Source of the DNA: Alteromonas indica | Lineage (GTDB): Bacteria > Pseudomonadota > Gammaproteobacteria > Enterobacterales > Alteromonadaceae | Length of the DNA stretch: 64,000 bases | Assembly (NCBI GenBank): GCA_003056425.1 | Contig: PYVY01000010.1 | Location: 1 to 64,000, forward strand | Reading direction: 5' to 3' | Shown: positions 44,539 through 55,057 of the stretch, one piece after another | Position numbering within the stretch: the stretch's first letter is position 1 | Layout: the number at the start of each line of letters is the position of its first letter | Program-made: the position numbers and the translations under genes | The notes under the pieces: model-generated | Told to the model about the DNA's origin: nothing | The model's input: only the letters and a program-made list of their open reading frames with translations | Databases searched by the model: none

Positions 44539-46020
44539 TTACACTCCGATAATGGCTTTCATGTCAGTCATGTAGCCGCGCAGAACTTTGCCTATCTGTT
44601 CTACACCTTGGTTTCGGATATCATCATTTACCTCTGCCAGGCGGCGGTTCTCCACCTGGTTGGAGCTATTCTTCAGGCCTTTACCAATTACCTCGGTAGT
44701 CAGCTTTGGCATAAAACTATCCCGTAGCAATGGCACTGCTGCATTAGCGAACAGGTAGTTGCCATATTCTGCGGTATCAGAGATAACCACATTCATTTCA
44801 TACAACCGTTTACGGGCAATAGTGTTGGAAATCAGCGGGGTCTCGTGTAGCGACTCATAATATGCCGATTCAGGTAGTATGCCGGCCTCTACCATTACGT
44901 CAAAAGCAAGCTCGACACCGGCTTTAATCATTGCTACTAACAAAATACCGTGGTCGAAAAATTCCTGTTCATCAATTTCGCCTTCATACACCGGCGCATT
45001 TTCAAATGCTGATTCGCCGGTTTCTTCACGCCAGCCTAGTAATTCGGCATCGCCGTTAGCCCAGTCGGCCATCATTTTGCGAGAAAACTCACCGCTAATA
45101 ATATCATCCTGGTGCTTTTCAAAAAGCGGGCGTAATGTTGTTTTAAGCTCTTGCGACAGGTCGTAAGCTTTTAATTTGGCCGGGTTGGATAACCGGTCCA
45201 TCATATTGGTCACACCACCAATCTTCAGGGCTTCAGTAACCGTTTGCAAACCGTACTGGATAAGTGCGGCAGCATAACCAGGGTCTATGCCATCGGCGGT
45301 CATTTTTTCAAAGCCCAGAATAGCGGCGACTTGCTGCATACCGCACAAGATGGTTTGCTCACCCATCAGGTCAGATTTAACTTCCGCAACAAAAGAGGAC
45401 TCAAGCACGCCAGCACGGTCACCACCGGTAGCGCTGGCCAGGGCTTTAGCAATCGACCAACCTTCATTTTGGGGATCATTTTCAGGATGAACCGCAATAA
45501 GGGTAGGTACCCCAAAGCCGCGTTTGTACTCTTCGCGTACTTCTGTACCAGGGCATTTGGGTGCGCACATTACAACCGTAATATCACTGCGAATCTGCTG
45601 GCCTTCTTCCACAATATTGAAACCATGGGAATAACCTAATGCCGCGCCTTTCTTCATCAACGGCATGACCGCTTCGACCACACTGGCGTGTTGTTTATCC
45701 GGCGTCAGGTTATAGACTAAATCAGCCTGCGGTATCAGGTCCTGATAAGTTCCCACCGTAAAGCCATTGCTGGTTGCACGCTCATAGGAGTCGCGCTTTT
45801 CGTCAATGGCGGCCTGACGTAGCGCATAAGCTACATCCAGGCCTGAATCTCGCATGTTCAGACCTTGATTGAGGCCTTGAGCACCACAACCAACAATGAC
45901 AATCTTTTTGCCTTTTAGAAATTCACAACCGTCGGCGAATTCACTGCGATTCATGAACCGGCAGCGACCTAACTGGTCAAGCTGCTGACGTAACGAAAGG
46001 GTATTGAAATAATTAGCCAT
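44539..46020 (-). CDS. ilvC: Ketol-acid reductoisomerase, class II
   Basis: 493 residues, the long form with a duplicated C-terminal domain as in enteric bacteria. NADP-binding [12 protein letters not shown] (about 41-52) and acidic metal ligands in [10 protein letters not shown] and DEQEFFDHG are present. It converts acetolactate derivatives in valine and isoleucine synthesis. Divergent from ilvY, which is expected to activate it on substrate binding. Confidence 0.95.
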   Translation of the reverse strand: MANYFNTLSLRQQLDQLGRCRFMNRSEFADGCEFLKGKKIVIVGCGAQGLNQGLNMRDSGLDVAYALRQAAIDEKRDSYERATSNGFTVGTYQDLIPQADLVYNLTPDKQHASVVEAVMPLMKKGAALGYSHGFNIVEEGQQIRSDITVVMCAPKCPGTEVREEYKRGFGVPTLIAVHPENDPQNEGWSIAKALASATGGDRAGVLESSFVAEVKSDLMGEQTILCGMQQVAAILGFEKMTADGIDPGYAAALIQYGLQTVTEALKIGGVTNMMDRLSNPAKLKAYDLSQELKTTLRPLFEKHQDDIISGEFSRKMMADWANGDAELLGWREETGESAFENAPVYEGEIDEQEFFDHGILLVAMIKAGVELAFDVMVEAGILPESAYYESLHETPLISNTIARKRLYEMNVVISDTAEYGNYLFANAAVPLLRDSFMPKLTTEVIGKGLKNSSNQVENRRLAEVNDDIRNQGVEQIGKVLRGYMTDMKAIIGV

Positions 46021-46173
46021 AAATATTTCCGAACATCTTCTTTATCTAGTCATTATCAGTGCGTTAGTGCCCTGAAGACCTCGTCTGCGACGACTTGATA
46101 CGAACAATATAGGAGACTTCTTGTTTTGAAAAATGATATATTTGCAAAATAGTATTTCATAATTTGCAATAAC
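46021..46173. promoter_or_regulatory. ilvC-ilvY divergent control region
   Basis: Contains two TTTGCAA words at 46141-46147 and 46163-46169, 22 bp apart, i.e. on the same helix face. IlvY binds tandem sites in this intergenic region in enterobacteria, so these are candidate IlvY sites, close to the ilvY start. Confidence 0.55.
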
Positions 46174-47037
46174 GTGGATTTTCGTAGCCTACAGCTGTTT
46201 AATCATCTGGCCAGCAGCCTGCATTTTGGCGAAACCGCCCAGGCAATGTACGTGTCAGCCTCAACGTTAAGCCGGGCCATTCAGCGTCTGGAAGAAGAGT
46301 GTGGTTGTGTGCTGTTTTTGCGGGACAACCGCAAAGTGGCCCTCACCCACGCCGGCCATAAAATGCTGGCCTATAGCACGCAGGTGCTCAAAGACTGGCA
46401 GATACTTCAAGCCGAATTGCGCCAGGATAGTCAGGCATTACAGGGAGAGCTAAGTCTGTTTTGCTCGGTAACGGCCAGCCAAAGCCATTTGCCGGCCTTC
46501 CTGCAGCGCTTCAGGGTACAACACCCCGGCGTGGATATTCGGCTTATCACCGGTGACCCGGCGCTGGCAATTGACGCTGTAAAGCAACAAAAATGCGATG
46601 TGAGTATTGCTATTCACACTCCCGACTTTCCCACTGATTTATCGTTTTCCCGGCTTGATCGTATCCCTTTGGTATTAATTGCGCCGCGCGACTGGCGGCT
46701 AACCCAGTTAAGCCAAATAGATTGGCGAAAACACCAGGTGGTAATGCCAGAACACGAGCCTACCCGTCGTATTGTTTATCATTGGTTCGCCGAGCAAGGC
46801 ATTCGGCCCAACGTATACGCTTATGTTGGCGGCAACGAGGCGATAGTGAGCATGGTAGCCTTTGAATGCGGTATTGGGTTTGTGCCTAAAATTGTCTTGG
46901 CTCACTCGAGTATGGCTGCCAGTGTGACCCAAATTGCGGTAGATGATATCGAGCCCTACGAACTGGGTTTGTGCTGTTTACAGGCCCGCCGCCATGAACC
47001 GCTCATCAATGCGTTGATTCAGCTGGAACTTAGCTGA
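46174..47037 (+). CDS. ilvY: LysR-type activator of ilvC
   Basis: 287 residues, GTG start. N-terminal winged helix-turn-helix (SLHFGETAQAMYVSASTLSR) and C-terminal co-inducer domain. Its position divergent from ilvC identifies it as IlvY, which activates ilvC in response to acetolactate/acetohydroxybutyrate. Its 3' end overlaps comM (convergent) by 19 bp. Confidence 0.92.
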   Translation: MDFRSLQLFNHLASSLHFGETAQAMYVSASTLSRAIQRLEEECGCVLFLRDNRKVALTHAGHKMLAYSTQVLKDWQILQAELRQDSQALQGELSLFCSVTASQSHLPAFLQRFRVQHPGVDIRLITGDPALAIDAVKQQKCDVSIAIHTPDFPTDLSFSRLDRIPLVLIAPRDWRLTQLSQIDWRKHQVVMPEHEPTRRIVYHWFAEQGIRPNVYAYVGGNEAIVSMVAFECGIGFVPKIVLAHSSMAASVTQIAVDDIEPYELGLCCLQARRHEPLINALIQLELS

Positions 47038-48539
47038 GTAATAATTTTATCTAACGCCCGGTAACCCAGCGCTTCTGCCAGATGCTGCCGGGTCACCACT
47101 GCGCTATTGTCAATATCAGCAATGGTGCGGGCCACTTTTAGAACCCGATGAAAAACCCGCATAGATAACTTCAGGGTATGGCATGCCTGTTGTAAAAATG
47201 TCATATCAGCAGCGGAAAGCTGACAAACGCCAGCCAGCTCGTCAGGGTGTAACTGGCTATTCAGTTTTTGTTGGCGCGCCATTTGAGCTTTGCGCGCTAA
47301 GGTCACCAGCCTACTTGCCTCAATGGCTGAATCGGGCCCAGTGGACTCAGGCGGTGTCAGCACGTAGCTTGGCAGGCGTGGGACTTCCACCTGAATATCA
47401 ATACGATCCAAAAAGGGGCCGGAAAGACGGTTGATGTAGCGTAGCGTTTGATCAGCCGAGCTGCGGTTATCGAGTAAGTCACCCGTTGGACTGGGATTCA
47501 TTGCAGCAATAAGCTGAAACCGGGCGGGGTAGGTGGCCTGGCTATGCGCTCGGCTAATACATATATCACCGGTCTCCAACGGCTCGCGTAATACATCTAA
47601 TGCGCGCCTGCCGAATTCTGGTAGCTCATCTAAAAATAGTACACCATGGTGGGCAAGCGATATTTCGCCGGGCAAGGGCTGGCTACCCCCGCCGGTCAGG
47701 GCCACGGCAGAGCAAGTATGGTGTGGCGCGCGAAAAGGTCGCTTAAATAGATGGGTAAGCCCCAGTGGCTCGCCTTTTACCGAATGAATGGCAGCGACCT
47801 CTAATGCTTCATCCACAGACAATGGCGGCAGCAAGTGCAACAAACGGTTCGCCAACAGGCTTTTGCCGGTGCCAGGCGGCCCAACAAAAAGTAAATTATG
47901 ACCCGCGGCCGCTGCCAGCAGCAAGGTGCGTTTTGCTTGCGATTGGCCGATAATATCATCCCAGCGTGGCGCGGGGCCAGGCGTAAAGAGGCCAGCACTG
48001 GCAGTTGCCGGGGGCGCTTTTAAAGCCAGAATACCTGCAAAATGGTTGTAAACCGAGAGCAGATCCGGTGCACCAAAGCCCTTCAGCGTATCGATAAGTT
48101 CAGCTTCACTTTGGTTAGGGGCTGGGTAAAACACCCTGCTATTTGCTGCGCGCGCCGCTAACAATGCCGGTACAATACCGCGCACAGCCTTTAACGTACC
48201 GTTTAAACCAAGCTCACCAATTAGCTCGGTATTAGCAAGTTGTTGCTCAGGTAATATCTTGCAAGCGATTAAAATACCAATGGCGATAGGTAAGTCGTAA
48301 CGGCCGCCCTGTTTGGGAATGGTCGCTGGAGCAAGGTTTACCGTGATACGCTTGGCCGGAAACTCGAAACCACTGTTGATCAGTGCGCTGCGCACCCTGT
48401 CGCGAGCTTCTTTCACACAGGTTTCTGCCATACCTACCAAATGAAATGCCGGCAAGCCGTTGGCTAGATGGACCTCAACCTGCACCTGTGGTGCATTAAC
48501 TCCTTCACCCGCCCGAGTGGAAACGACCGCATACCCCAT
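47019..48539 (-). CDS. comM: ComM / YifB family AAA+ helicase-like protein
   Basis: 506 residues. N-terminal Lon-like domain (NLAPATIPKQGGRYDLPIAI), AAA+ Mg-chelatase domain with Walker A FVGPPGTGKSLLANRLL and Walker B GVLFLDELPEF, and the C-terminal Mg_chelatase_C region. ComM is a DNA branch-migration helicase that promotes integration during natural transformation. Overlaps ilvY convergently. Confidence 0.93.
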   Translation of the reverse strand: MGYAVVSTRAGEGVNAPQVQVEVHLANGLPAFHLVGMAETCVKEARDRVRSALINSGFEFPAKRITVNLAPATIPKQGGRYDLPIAIGILIACKILPEQQLANTELIGELGLNGTLKAVRGIVPALLAARAANSRVFYPAPNQSEAELIDTLKGFGAPDLLSVYNHFAGILALKAPPATASAGLFTPGPAPRWDDIIGQSQAKRTLLLAAAAGHNLLFVGPPGTGKSLLANRLLHLLPPLSVDEALEVAAIHSVKGEPLGLTHLFKRPFRAPHHTCSAVALTGGGSQPLPGEISLAHHGVLFLDELPEFGRRALDVLREPLETGDICISRAHSQATYPARFQLIAAMNPSPTGDLLDNRSSADQTLRYINRLSGPFLDRIDIQVEVPRLPSYVLTPPESTGPDSAIEASRLVTLARKAQMARQQKLNSQLHPDELAGVCQLSAADMTFLQQACHTLKLSMRVFHRVLKVARTIADIDNSAVVTRQHLAEALGYRALDKIITQLSSS

Positions 48540-48612
48540 GTTGGCTACCTGCCTATAAAAGTATCAGGTTAGCCCTAATCCCCAGGGTTGCCTACTGGCT
48601 CTACGGCCAGAC

Positions 48613-49233
48613 TCAGCCGCCTGGACGCTTGAAGATAGGCACTTCCCAGTTCCAGTGCAATGCCCCCATTCGCAAAAAGATAGTGGTAGCCAGAGAACCC
48701 AGTATGCAAAAAATATAAGGAACTGATAAATAAAACAAACCAGCATACATCAGGCCACCGCTAAGGCAGGCGGTGGCGTATAAATCGCCGCGCATTACCA
48801 TCGGAATTTCGCGACAAATCACATCCCGTATCAGGCCCCCAAAAATACCGGTAGTGGTTCCCAGGGTGATAGCAATGACCATTCCGGTTTCGTTGATTAG
48901 AGACTTTTCGATACCAATGATATTAAATAGGCCCAAACCAAAAGCATCTACCACATTGAGGGTATAACTGGGAAATTCCCAACTCGTCCGCTGTAAAATA
49001 ATGGTAACAATTGACGCTGCATAGGTAATATACAAATAGTCAGCCTGGGCTATCCAGAACACCGGTTGGTCGAGCAGGACATCACGTAATGTTCCGCCGC
49101 CCACGGCGGTGATGGAGGCAAGTACCACCACCCCAAAGCCATCGACATCTTTTTCAAATGCCATCAGTGTTCCCGAGACCGAGAAAAAGGCCACACCGAT
49201 TAAGTTAAGTACATGAAACCATTCGTCAGACAC
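48613..49233 (-). CDS. TRIC-type cation channel / YadS (UPF0126)
   Basis: 206 residues, seven membrane helices with two repeated halves; each repeat has the GGGTLRDVLL / FGGLIRDVIC motif. UPF0126 proteins form trimeric cation channels of the TRIC family; E. coli YadS has also been proposed as a glycine transporter. Physiological role here is open. Confidence 0.9.
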   Translation of the reverse strand: MSDEWFHVLNLIGVAFFSVSGTLMAFEKDVDGFGVVVLASITAVGGGTLRDVLLDQPVFWIAQADYLYITYAASIVTIILQRTSWEFPSYTLNVVDAFGLGLFNIIGIEKSLINETGMVIAITLGTTTGIFGGLIRDVICREIPMVMRGDLYATACLSGGLMYAGLFYLSVPYIFCILGSLATTIFLRMGALHWNWEVPIFKRPGG

Positions 49234-49660
49234 TAGTGACGCCTCATAAGTTGGTTTGATTATTTGTAAAGCCAGCGGAGGAAAGTAAGTGTAAATGTCT
49301 TGAACATTACATCTACTTCATGCTATTTATTGCCACTACGCCGCTTGGTGGATCAGCCATTTCACCAATTTTAGGAAATTTTCTGCGGTACATCCGACTA
49401 TCTTCTTAAAAACTGTCCTGCTAAAGACGGTTCAAATCTGGTTTGTGCAAAGCCTGCACACCTCCTTGTCTGTGCGTGAATTTCAAAACAGAACGTGCAT
49501 GGTAATACTGCTTAGCTGTAAAAAATGCTGTCCACCTGTCGAATTGTTCAGACAGGCCGGTTGGGCGATTTTGCGACCTGCTGTATGATTTACCTGAACG
49601 ATTAATTTGCTGCTACTTGCGGCATTGTGGGCGTTATAGCCCGACTGATAAGGAATAAAC
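49234..49660. other. 427-bp leader upstream of ilvE with a possible leader peptide
   Basis: No larger gene. A frame from ATG 49498 begins MVILLSCKKCCPPVELF and continues to a stop at 49585-49587. It starts with several branched-chain codons, as leader peptides of ilv operons do. A CCTGTC/GACAGG hairpin follows, but I see no clear attenuator with a T run, so attenuation is not supported. Confidence 0.35.
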
Positions 49661-50593
49661 ATGGCAAAGCAACCCGCTGAATACATTTGGTTCAATGGCG
49701 AAATTAAACACTGGAAAGAGGCCACCGTGCATGTAATGTCACACGCGATACACTATGGCTCATCGGTGTTTGAAGGTATCCGTGCCTATAAAACGCCAGA
49801 CCAAGGAACCTGTGTATTTCGTTTGCAGGAACATAACCGTCGGTTATTTGATTCCGCCAAAGTCTACCGTATGACCATCCCTTATACCCTGGATGAGATC
49901 AATGAGGCCACCCTCAACATCATTCGTAAAAATGATTTACAAAGTGCCTATATTCGTCCTATCGCATTTTACGGCGATATTGGTATGGGTTTGCAGGTCC
50001 CTTTCGGTCAAGAAACCGAAGTGACTATAGCAGCCTTTGAATGGGGTGCCTATTTAGGTGAAGAAGCGCTGAAGAATGGTGTAGATGCAGGTATTTCTTC
50101 ATGGAACCGACTGGCGGCTAACACTATGCCTACCGGCGCAAAGGCGGGCGGTAACTATTTGTCTTCTCAGCTTATTTCTATGGAAGCCCGTCGCCACGGT
50201 TATGGCGAAGGTATCGCCCTTGACCGCAATGGCTATATCAGCGAAGGCGCCGGTGAAAATATCTTTATTGCCCGAGATGGTGTCGTGACGACTACCCCTA
50301 AAACTGCCGCCATTTTGCCGGGCATTACCCGCGACACAGTCATGACCTTACTACGCGATATGGGGTATGAAGTACGCGAAGAAAACATTGCCCGCGAAGC
50401 GATGTACCTGGCCGATGAAGTGTTTATGTGCGGTACCGCGGCAGAAGTAACGCCCGTGCGCAGTGTAGATGGTATTGCCGTTGGTAATGGGGGCAGAGGC
50501 CCGATTACCGCCAAGGTACAGGATAAATTCTTCGGCCTGTTTAACGGCACCACCGAAGATAAATGGAACTGGTTAACCCCGGTTTACAAATAA
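49661..50593 (+). CDS. ilvE: Branched-chain amino acid aminotransferase
   Basis: 310 residues, class IV fold. Pyridoxal phosphate lysine K161 in [11 protein letters not shown]; the [10 protein letters not shown] and LPGITRDTV motifs are typical. Makes valine, isoleucine and leucine from keto acids. First gene of the ilvE-ilvD-ilvA operon; ilvGM is absent from this locus. Confidence 0.95.
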   Translation: MAKQPAEYIWFNGEIKHWKEATVHVMSHAIHYGSSVFEGIRAYKTPDQGTCVFRLQEHNRRLFDSAKVYRMTIPYTLDEINEATLNIIRKNDLQSAYIRPIAFYGDIGMGLQVPFGQETEVTIAAFEWGAYLGEEALKNGVDAGISSWNRLAANTMPTGAKAGGNYLSSQLISMEARRHGYGEGIALDRNGYISEGAGENIFIARDGVVTTTPKTAAILPGITRDTVMTLLRDMGYEVREENIAREAMYLADEVFMCGTAAEVTPVRSVDGIAVGNGGRGPITAKVQDKFFGLFNGTTEDKWNWLTPVYK

Positions 50594-50616
50594 ACCCGCA
50601 ATTTTTGGAAAGTATT

Positions 50617-52467
50617 ATGCCCAAGTTACGATCAGCAACCACCACTCAAGGCAGAAACATGGCCGGCGCGCGCGCGTTGTGGCGTGCAACCGGAATGAAA
50701 GACAGCGACTTCGGCAAACCTATTGTTGCCGTAGCAAACTCCTTCACCCAGTTCGTACCTGGGCATGTACATCTTAAAGATATGGGGCAATTAGTTGCCC
50801 GCAGTGTTGAAGAGGCCGGCGGTGTAGCCAAAGAGTTTAATACCATCGCGGTAGATGATGGGATAGCGATGGGCCACAGCGGTATGCTGTATAGCCTGCC
50901 CTCGCGTGAGATCATTGCCGATTCGGTAGAATATATGGTTAATGCGCACTGTGCAGATGCCCTGGTTTGTATTTCTAACTGCGACAAAATTACCCCCGGT
51001 ATGTTGATGGCCGCTATGCGCCTGAACATTCCGGTGGTATTTGTTTCGGGTGGACCGATGGAAGCAGGTAAAACCAAACTATCTGACCAAATTATCAAGC
51101 TGGACCTGGTCGACGCCATGGTTGCGGCAGGTGATGATAAAGTTTCTGATGAAGATTCTGGGGAAATTGAGCGTTCCGCTTGCCCTACCTGTGGATCCTG
51201 TTCTGGTATGTTCACCGCTAACTCAATGAACTGTTTGACCGAAGCGCTGGGATTGTCGTTACCCGGTAATGGCTCAATGCTGGCAACCCATGCCGACCGT
51301 GAAGGTTTATTTAAACGTGCCGGCGAATTAGTGGTTGAGTTATGCCAGCGTTGGTACGGTGATGACGATGACAGTGCTTTGCCACGCAATATTGCAAACT
51401 TTAAGGCGTTTGAAAATGCCATGAGTCTGGACATTGCTATGGGTGGGTCTACCAACACTATTTTGCATTTACTGGCCGCTGCCATCGAAGGCGAAGTACC
51501 TTTTAGTATGGCTGATATTGACCGGCTATCGCGTCAGGTACCGCACTTATGCAAAGTGGCGCCTTCCACACCCAAATACCATATGGAAGATGTGCACAGG
51601 GCAGGCGGCGTACTGGCTATTTTAGGCGAGTTAAACAAAGCTGGGCTGCTGCACAAAGATAATCATCATGTTTTGGGCAGCTCAATAGGCGAAGTTATTC
51701 ACCAGTGGGATATTACTCGTACCGATAACGATGCTGCTCATTTGTTCTACCGGGCCGGGCCGGCGGGTATTCGTACCACGCAGGCATTTAGCCAAAGTTG
51801 TCGTTGGCCGGATGTAGATAATGATCGGGAAAATGGTTGTATCCGCTCTTTAGATCATGCATTTAGTACCGAAGGCGGCCTGGCGGTATTGTATGGCAAC
51901 CTGGCGGTGGATGGCTGTATTGTAAAAACCGCCGGCGTTGATGCGTCTATTTTAAAATTCACCGGCAACGCCCGTATTTACGAAAGCCAGGATGAAGCGG
52001 TCGCCGCTATTTTGGAAGACGACGTAAAAGCCGGTGATGTGGTTATCATTCGTTACGAAGGACCGCGTGGGGGGCCTGGTATGCAGGAAATGCTGTATCC
52101 CACCTCTTACTTAAAATCAAAAGGGCTGGGCAAAGCCTGCGCCTTGATAACCGACGGCCGTTTTTCCGGTGGTACTAGTGGGTTGTCTATCGGCCATTGT
52201 TCGCCTGAGGCGGCCAGCGGTGGCGGCATTGGCCTGGTGGAGGAGGGTGATAAAATTATCATCGATATTCCTAATCGCAGTATCAATATCGACATCAGTG
52301 ATGCAGATTTAGCCCATCGTCGTGAGGTCATGGAAGCTAGCGACAAGCCGTGGAAACCGAAAAACCGTCAGCGGCAGGTGTCGTTGTCACTGAAGAATTT
52401 TGCTTTGTTGGCCACCAGCGCCGATAAAGGCGCGGTACGTGACCCTGCGAAGCTGGAAGATGTATGA
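50617..52467 (+). CDS. ilvD: Dihydroxy-acid dehydratase
   Basis: 616 residues from ATG 50617, matching the E. coli length; an earlier in-frame start inside ilvE adds 18 residues and is unlikely. Iron-sulfur ligands appear in [11 protein letters not shown] and [20 protein letters not shown]; the [12 protein letters not shown] motif is at the C-terminal end. Overlaps ilvA by 4 bp (ATGA). Confidence 0.95.
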   Translation: MPKLRSATTTQGRNMAGARALWRATGMKDSDFGKPIVAVANSFTQFVPGHVHLKDMGQLVARSVEEAGGVAKEFNTIAVDDGIAMGHSGMLYSLPSREIIADSVEYMVNAHCADALVCISNCDKITPGMLMAAMRLNIPVVFVSGGPMEAGKTKLSDQIIKLDLVDAMVAAGDDKVSDEDSGEIERSACPTCGSCSGMFTANSMNCLTEALGLSLPGNGSMLATHADREGLFKRAGELVVELCQRWYGDDDDSALPRNIANFKAFENAMSLDIAMGGSTNTILHLLAAAIEGEVPFSMADIDRLSRQVPHLCKVAPSTPKYHMEDVHRAGGVLAILGELNKAGLLHKDNHHVLGSSIGEVIHQWDITRTDNDAAHLFYRAGPAGIRTTQAFSQSCRWPDVDNDRENGCIRSLDHAFSTEGGLAVLYGNLAVDGCIVKTAGVDASILKFTGNARIYESQDEAVAAILEDDVKAGDVVIIRYEGPRGGPGMQEMLYPTSYLKSKGLGKACALITDGRFSGGTSGLSIGHCSPEAASGGGIGLVEEGDKIIIDIPNRSINIDISDADLAHRREVMEASDKPWKPKNRQRQVSLSLKNFALLATSADKGAVRDPAKLEDV

Positions 52468-53999
52468 ATATCAGCGACCACGATTATTTGAAAAAAATTC
52501 TGCTGGCCCCTGTTTACGATGTGGCGGTGGCCAGCGAGTTGGTGCTGATGTCCCGGTTGTCGCAGGAGTTGGGAAACGAGGTTTTTCTCAAACGTGAAGA
52601 CCAACAGCCGGTGAAGTCCTTCAAACTAAGAGGGGCCTACAATCGTCTAAGCACGCTTACAGACGCCCAACAAGAGGCTGGGGTCATTGCGGCTTCTGCT
52701 GGTAATCATGCTCAGGGCTTGGCATATGGAGCCAATGTTAAAGGCATTAAAGCCACTATTGTGATGCCTGAAACAACGCCGGAAATTAAGGTTGATGCAG
52801 TGCGTCGGTTTGGCGGGAAGCTGGCCGAAGTGGTGTTGTATGGAACTAATTTTGACCAGGCCAGTACCAAAGCCAAAGCGCTGGCTCAGGAACACGGTTA
52901 CACGTTTATCCCGCCTTTTGACGATCCGGATGTGATTGCCGGGCAGGGCACGGTGGCCCGGGAACTACTTGAGCAAAACGCTGACCTGGATATTTTATTT
53001 GTGGCGGTGGGCGGGGGCGGTTTAGCCGCCGGTATTGCGGTTTACCTTAAACAACTAAAACCCGACATAAAAATTGTGGCAGTGGAATCAGAAGAGTCCG
53101 CTTGCTTTATTGCAGCAAAAGCCGCCGGCAAACCCGTTCCCTTGCCCTCGGTGGGTATTTTTGCAGATGGCGTTGCTGTGAAAATCATGGGTGAGGAAAC
53201 GTTTCGGTTATGCGACCGTCTGATAGATGAAACCGTTACCGTAACCAATGACGAAATTTGTGGCGCAATCAAAGATATTTTTGATGATACCCGGGTTATT
53301 GCTGAGCCCGCTGGGGCATTGTCGGTGGCAGCTATCCGTAAGTACATTAAACAGCACAATGTAAAAGGCAAGCAGCTGGGCGGTATTCTGTGCGGCGCGA
53401 ATATCAATTTTCATACTTTGCGGTATGTGTCTGAACGGTGTGAGCTGGCCGAACAAAAAGAGGCGGTATTTGCCGCCAGGTTACCCGAGCGGCCCGGGGC
53501 TTTTAAAGGATTTTGCGAAGCCCTGGGGGGAAAAAACATAACGGAATTTAATTACCGCTATGGCAGTGGTGAGGATGCCCATGTTTTTGTCGGAGTGAAG
53601 CTAAAAGGTGGCCAACAGGAATTTGCTTTGTTGCATAATTCACTGGGCGATAAAGGCTACGATTGCTTTAACTTGTCGGACAATGAACTGGCTAAGTTGC
53701 ACGTTCGGCACATGGTCGGGGGTCGGCCGCCCACGTTGCTCAATGAAACGGTCTTTACCTTTGAGTTTCCCGAACATCCGGGAGCTTTGCTGAAATTTTT
53801 AAATACCCTTGGCGAGCGTTGGAATATTACGCTGTTCCATTATCGCAATCATGGTGCCGCCAAAGGCCTGGTTTTGGCTGGGTTTGATATTGAACCGGCC
53901 AGCCGAGACGCCTTTAATCAGCACGTAGAGGACCTGGGTTATAGCTGTAAAGATGTCACCAGTGACCCGGCCTACCAGTTTTTTCTGGCAGGCAAGTAA
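52464..53999 (+). CDS. ilvA: Threonine deaminase, biosynthetic
   Basis: 511 residues. PLP lysine K54 in [11 protein letters not shown], glycine-rich GGGGLAAG phosphate loop, and two C-terminal ACT-like regulatory domains ([14 protein letters not shown] and [15 protein letters not shown]), as in allosteric isoleucine-inhibited IlvA. Makes 2-ketobutyrate, the first step of isoleucine synthesis. Coupled to ilvD; terminator follows. Confidence 0.95.
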   Translation: MNISDHDYLKKILLAPVYDVAVASELVLMSRLSQELGNEVFLKREDQQPVKSFKLRGAYNRLSTLTDAQQEAGVIAASAGNHAQGLAYGANVKGIKATIVMPETTPEIKVDAVRRFGGKLAEVVLYGTNFDQASTKAKALAQEHGYTFIPPFDDPDVIAGQGTVARELLEQNADLDILFVAVGGGGLAAGIAVYLKQLKPDIKIVAVESEESACFIAAKAAGKPVPLPSVGIFADGVAVKIMGEETFRLCDRLIDETVTVTNDEICGAIKDIFDDTRVIAEPAGALSVAAIRKYIKQHNVKGKQLGGILCGANINFHTLRYVSERCELAEQKEAVFAARLPERPGAFKGFCEALGGKNITEFNYRYGSGEDAHVFVGVKLKGGQQEFALLHNSLGDKGYDCFNLSDNELAKLHVRHMVGGRPPTLLNETVFTFEFPEHPGALLKFLNTLGERWNITLFHYRNHGAAKGLVLAGFDIEPASRDAFNQHVEDLGYSCKDVTSDPAYQFFLAGK

Positions 54000-54002
54000 C
54001 CC

Positions 54003-54030
54003 AAAGGCGGCTTAATCAGCCGCCTTTTTT
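54003..54030 (+). terminator. Bidirectional terminator between ilvA and the kelch gene
   Basis: AAAGGCGGC, loop TTAATCA, GCCGCCTTT and TTT. It closes the ilvEDA transcript and serves the convergent minus-strand gene, whose stop lies in the loop. Confidence 0.88.
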
Positions 54031-54989
54031 AATGTCGCCTCATCAAACACCTGAATTAAATCAAGCCCTGCATCATCAGGGGTAAAGCCGCCAATCACAT
54101 AGATATTGTCGCCCATGGTGGTCGCTTTATTATGGCGTCCGTCTTTTAGCGGCAACTGCGCTTCGCGCCAGGTTTGCGTGGTAAAGTCGAAGACATACGA
54201 GGCGGCAAGGTTGGTATAGTGACCAAAGGTAAATAACTGGTCTCGCCATACCGCCGCAGAATGCGCGCTAAGAGGCTGCGGCAGGTCGGGCAGCGTATCC
54301 CATACTTGCGTTACCGGATCGTAACGTTCAAAGGCTGTGACCGCGCCCTTGCCATCATATCCGCCCACCACATAGATTTTGCCATCATGTTTTACCGCAG
54401 CGGTTTCCCGGGCCGTTGGCATCGGGGGCGCAAGCGACCAGGTGTTGGTCGCAACGTCATAAACGGCCATCAGGGATGAACGCTTCATGTCATTCGTTTC
54501 CCAGTCGCGATGGCCGCCACCCATAACATAGATTTTGCCATCCAAATACACTGCCGCGTTAACCCGGGTGGGGTAGGGCAGCGGTGCTACCTGGGTCACC
54601 ATTCTGCTTTGCGTATCAAAAACTTCTACCCGGCTTTCGTAATTGAATTCACCGTTTTCGTGAGAAATACCGCCAATAAGGTAGATTTTTCCCTGTTCGT
54701 CATACACCGCTGAAAAGTACCGGCGGGGGATAATATGGTCGTCCAGCACCTGAATGTTTTTTGTAGTAGGGTCGATGATTTCAACATCATCTAACCATTC
54801 TCCTCCGCGCGAGCCACCAAAAACGTAAATATTTGTGCCATCGTTGGCCACCCCTTCGCCAAAGCGGGCGGTTTCCAGTTTAAACGGCAGGGTAGCACTA
54901 AATACTTCTTTGGGCTGCTGAGCACACCCTCCAAGCATCAGTACGCTGCAAATCGCTACTGCTATTAGGCTACTTACACGGTTAACCAT
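54012..54989 (-). CDS. Kelch-repeat lipoprotein
   Basis: 325 residues from ATG 54989, starting with a lipoprotein signal (IAVAICSVLMLGGC, Cys about residue 22); a longer frame upstream lacks a signal. Five or six kelch repeats of the form YVFGGSRGG, YLIGGISHENG, YVMGGGHRDW, YVVGGYDGKG and YVIGGFTPDD form a beta-propeller. It is likely a binding protein anchored to a membrane, substrate unknown. Confidence 0.85.
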   Translation of the reverse strand: MVNRVSSLIAVAICSVLMLGGCAQQPKEVFSATLPFKLETARFGEGVANDGTNIYVFGGSRGGEWLDDVEIIDPTTKNIQVLDDHIIPRRYFSAVYDEQGKIYLIGGISHENGEFNYESRVEVFDTQSRMVTQVAPLPYPTRVNAAVYLDGKIYVMGGGHRDWETNDMKRSSLMAVYDVATNTWSLAPPMPTARETAAVKHDGKIYVVGGYDGKGAVTAFERYDPVTQVWDTLPDLPQPLSAHSAAVWRDQLFTFGHYTNLAASYVFDFTTQTWREAQLPLKDGRHNKATTMGDNIYVIGGFTPDDAGLDLIQVFDEATLKKAAD

Positions 54990-55057
54990 CTTTATCCCTT
55001 TTGATTTCTTATTAGTATATGGCGGCTGCACGCGGTCGGCCCGGTTGGTGACCGGGC

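Noticed and set aside
49500..49660. Classical ilv attenuator upstream of ilvE
   Set aside because: A leader-like frame exists, but no GC-rich hairpin followed by a T run is visible.
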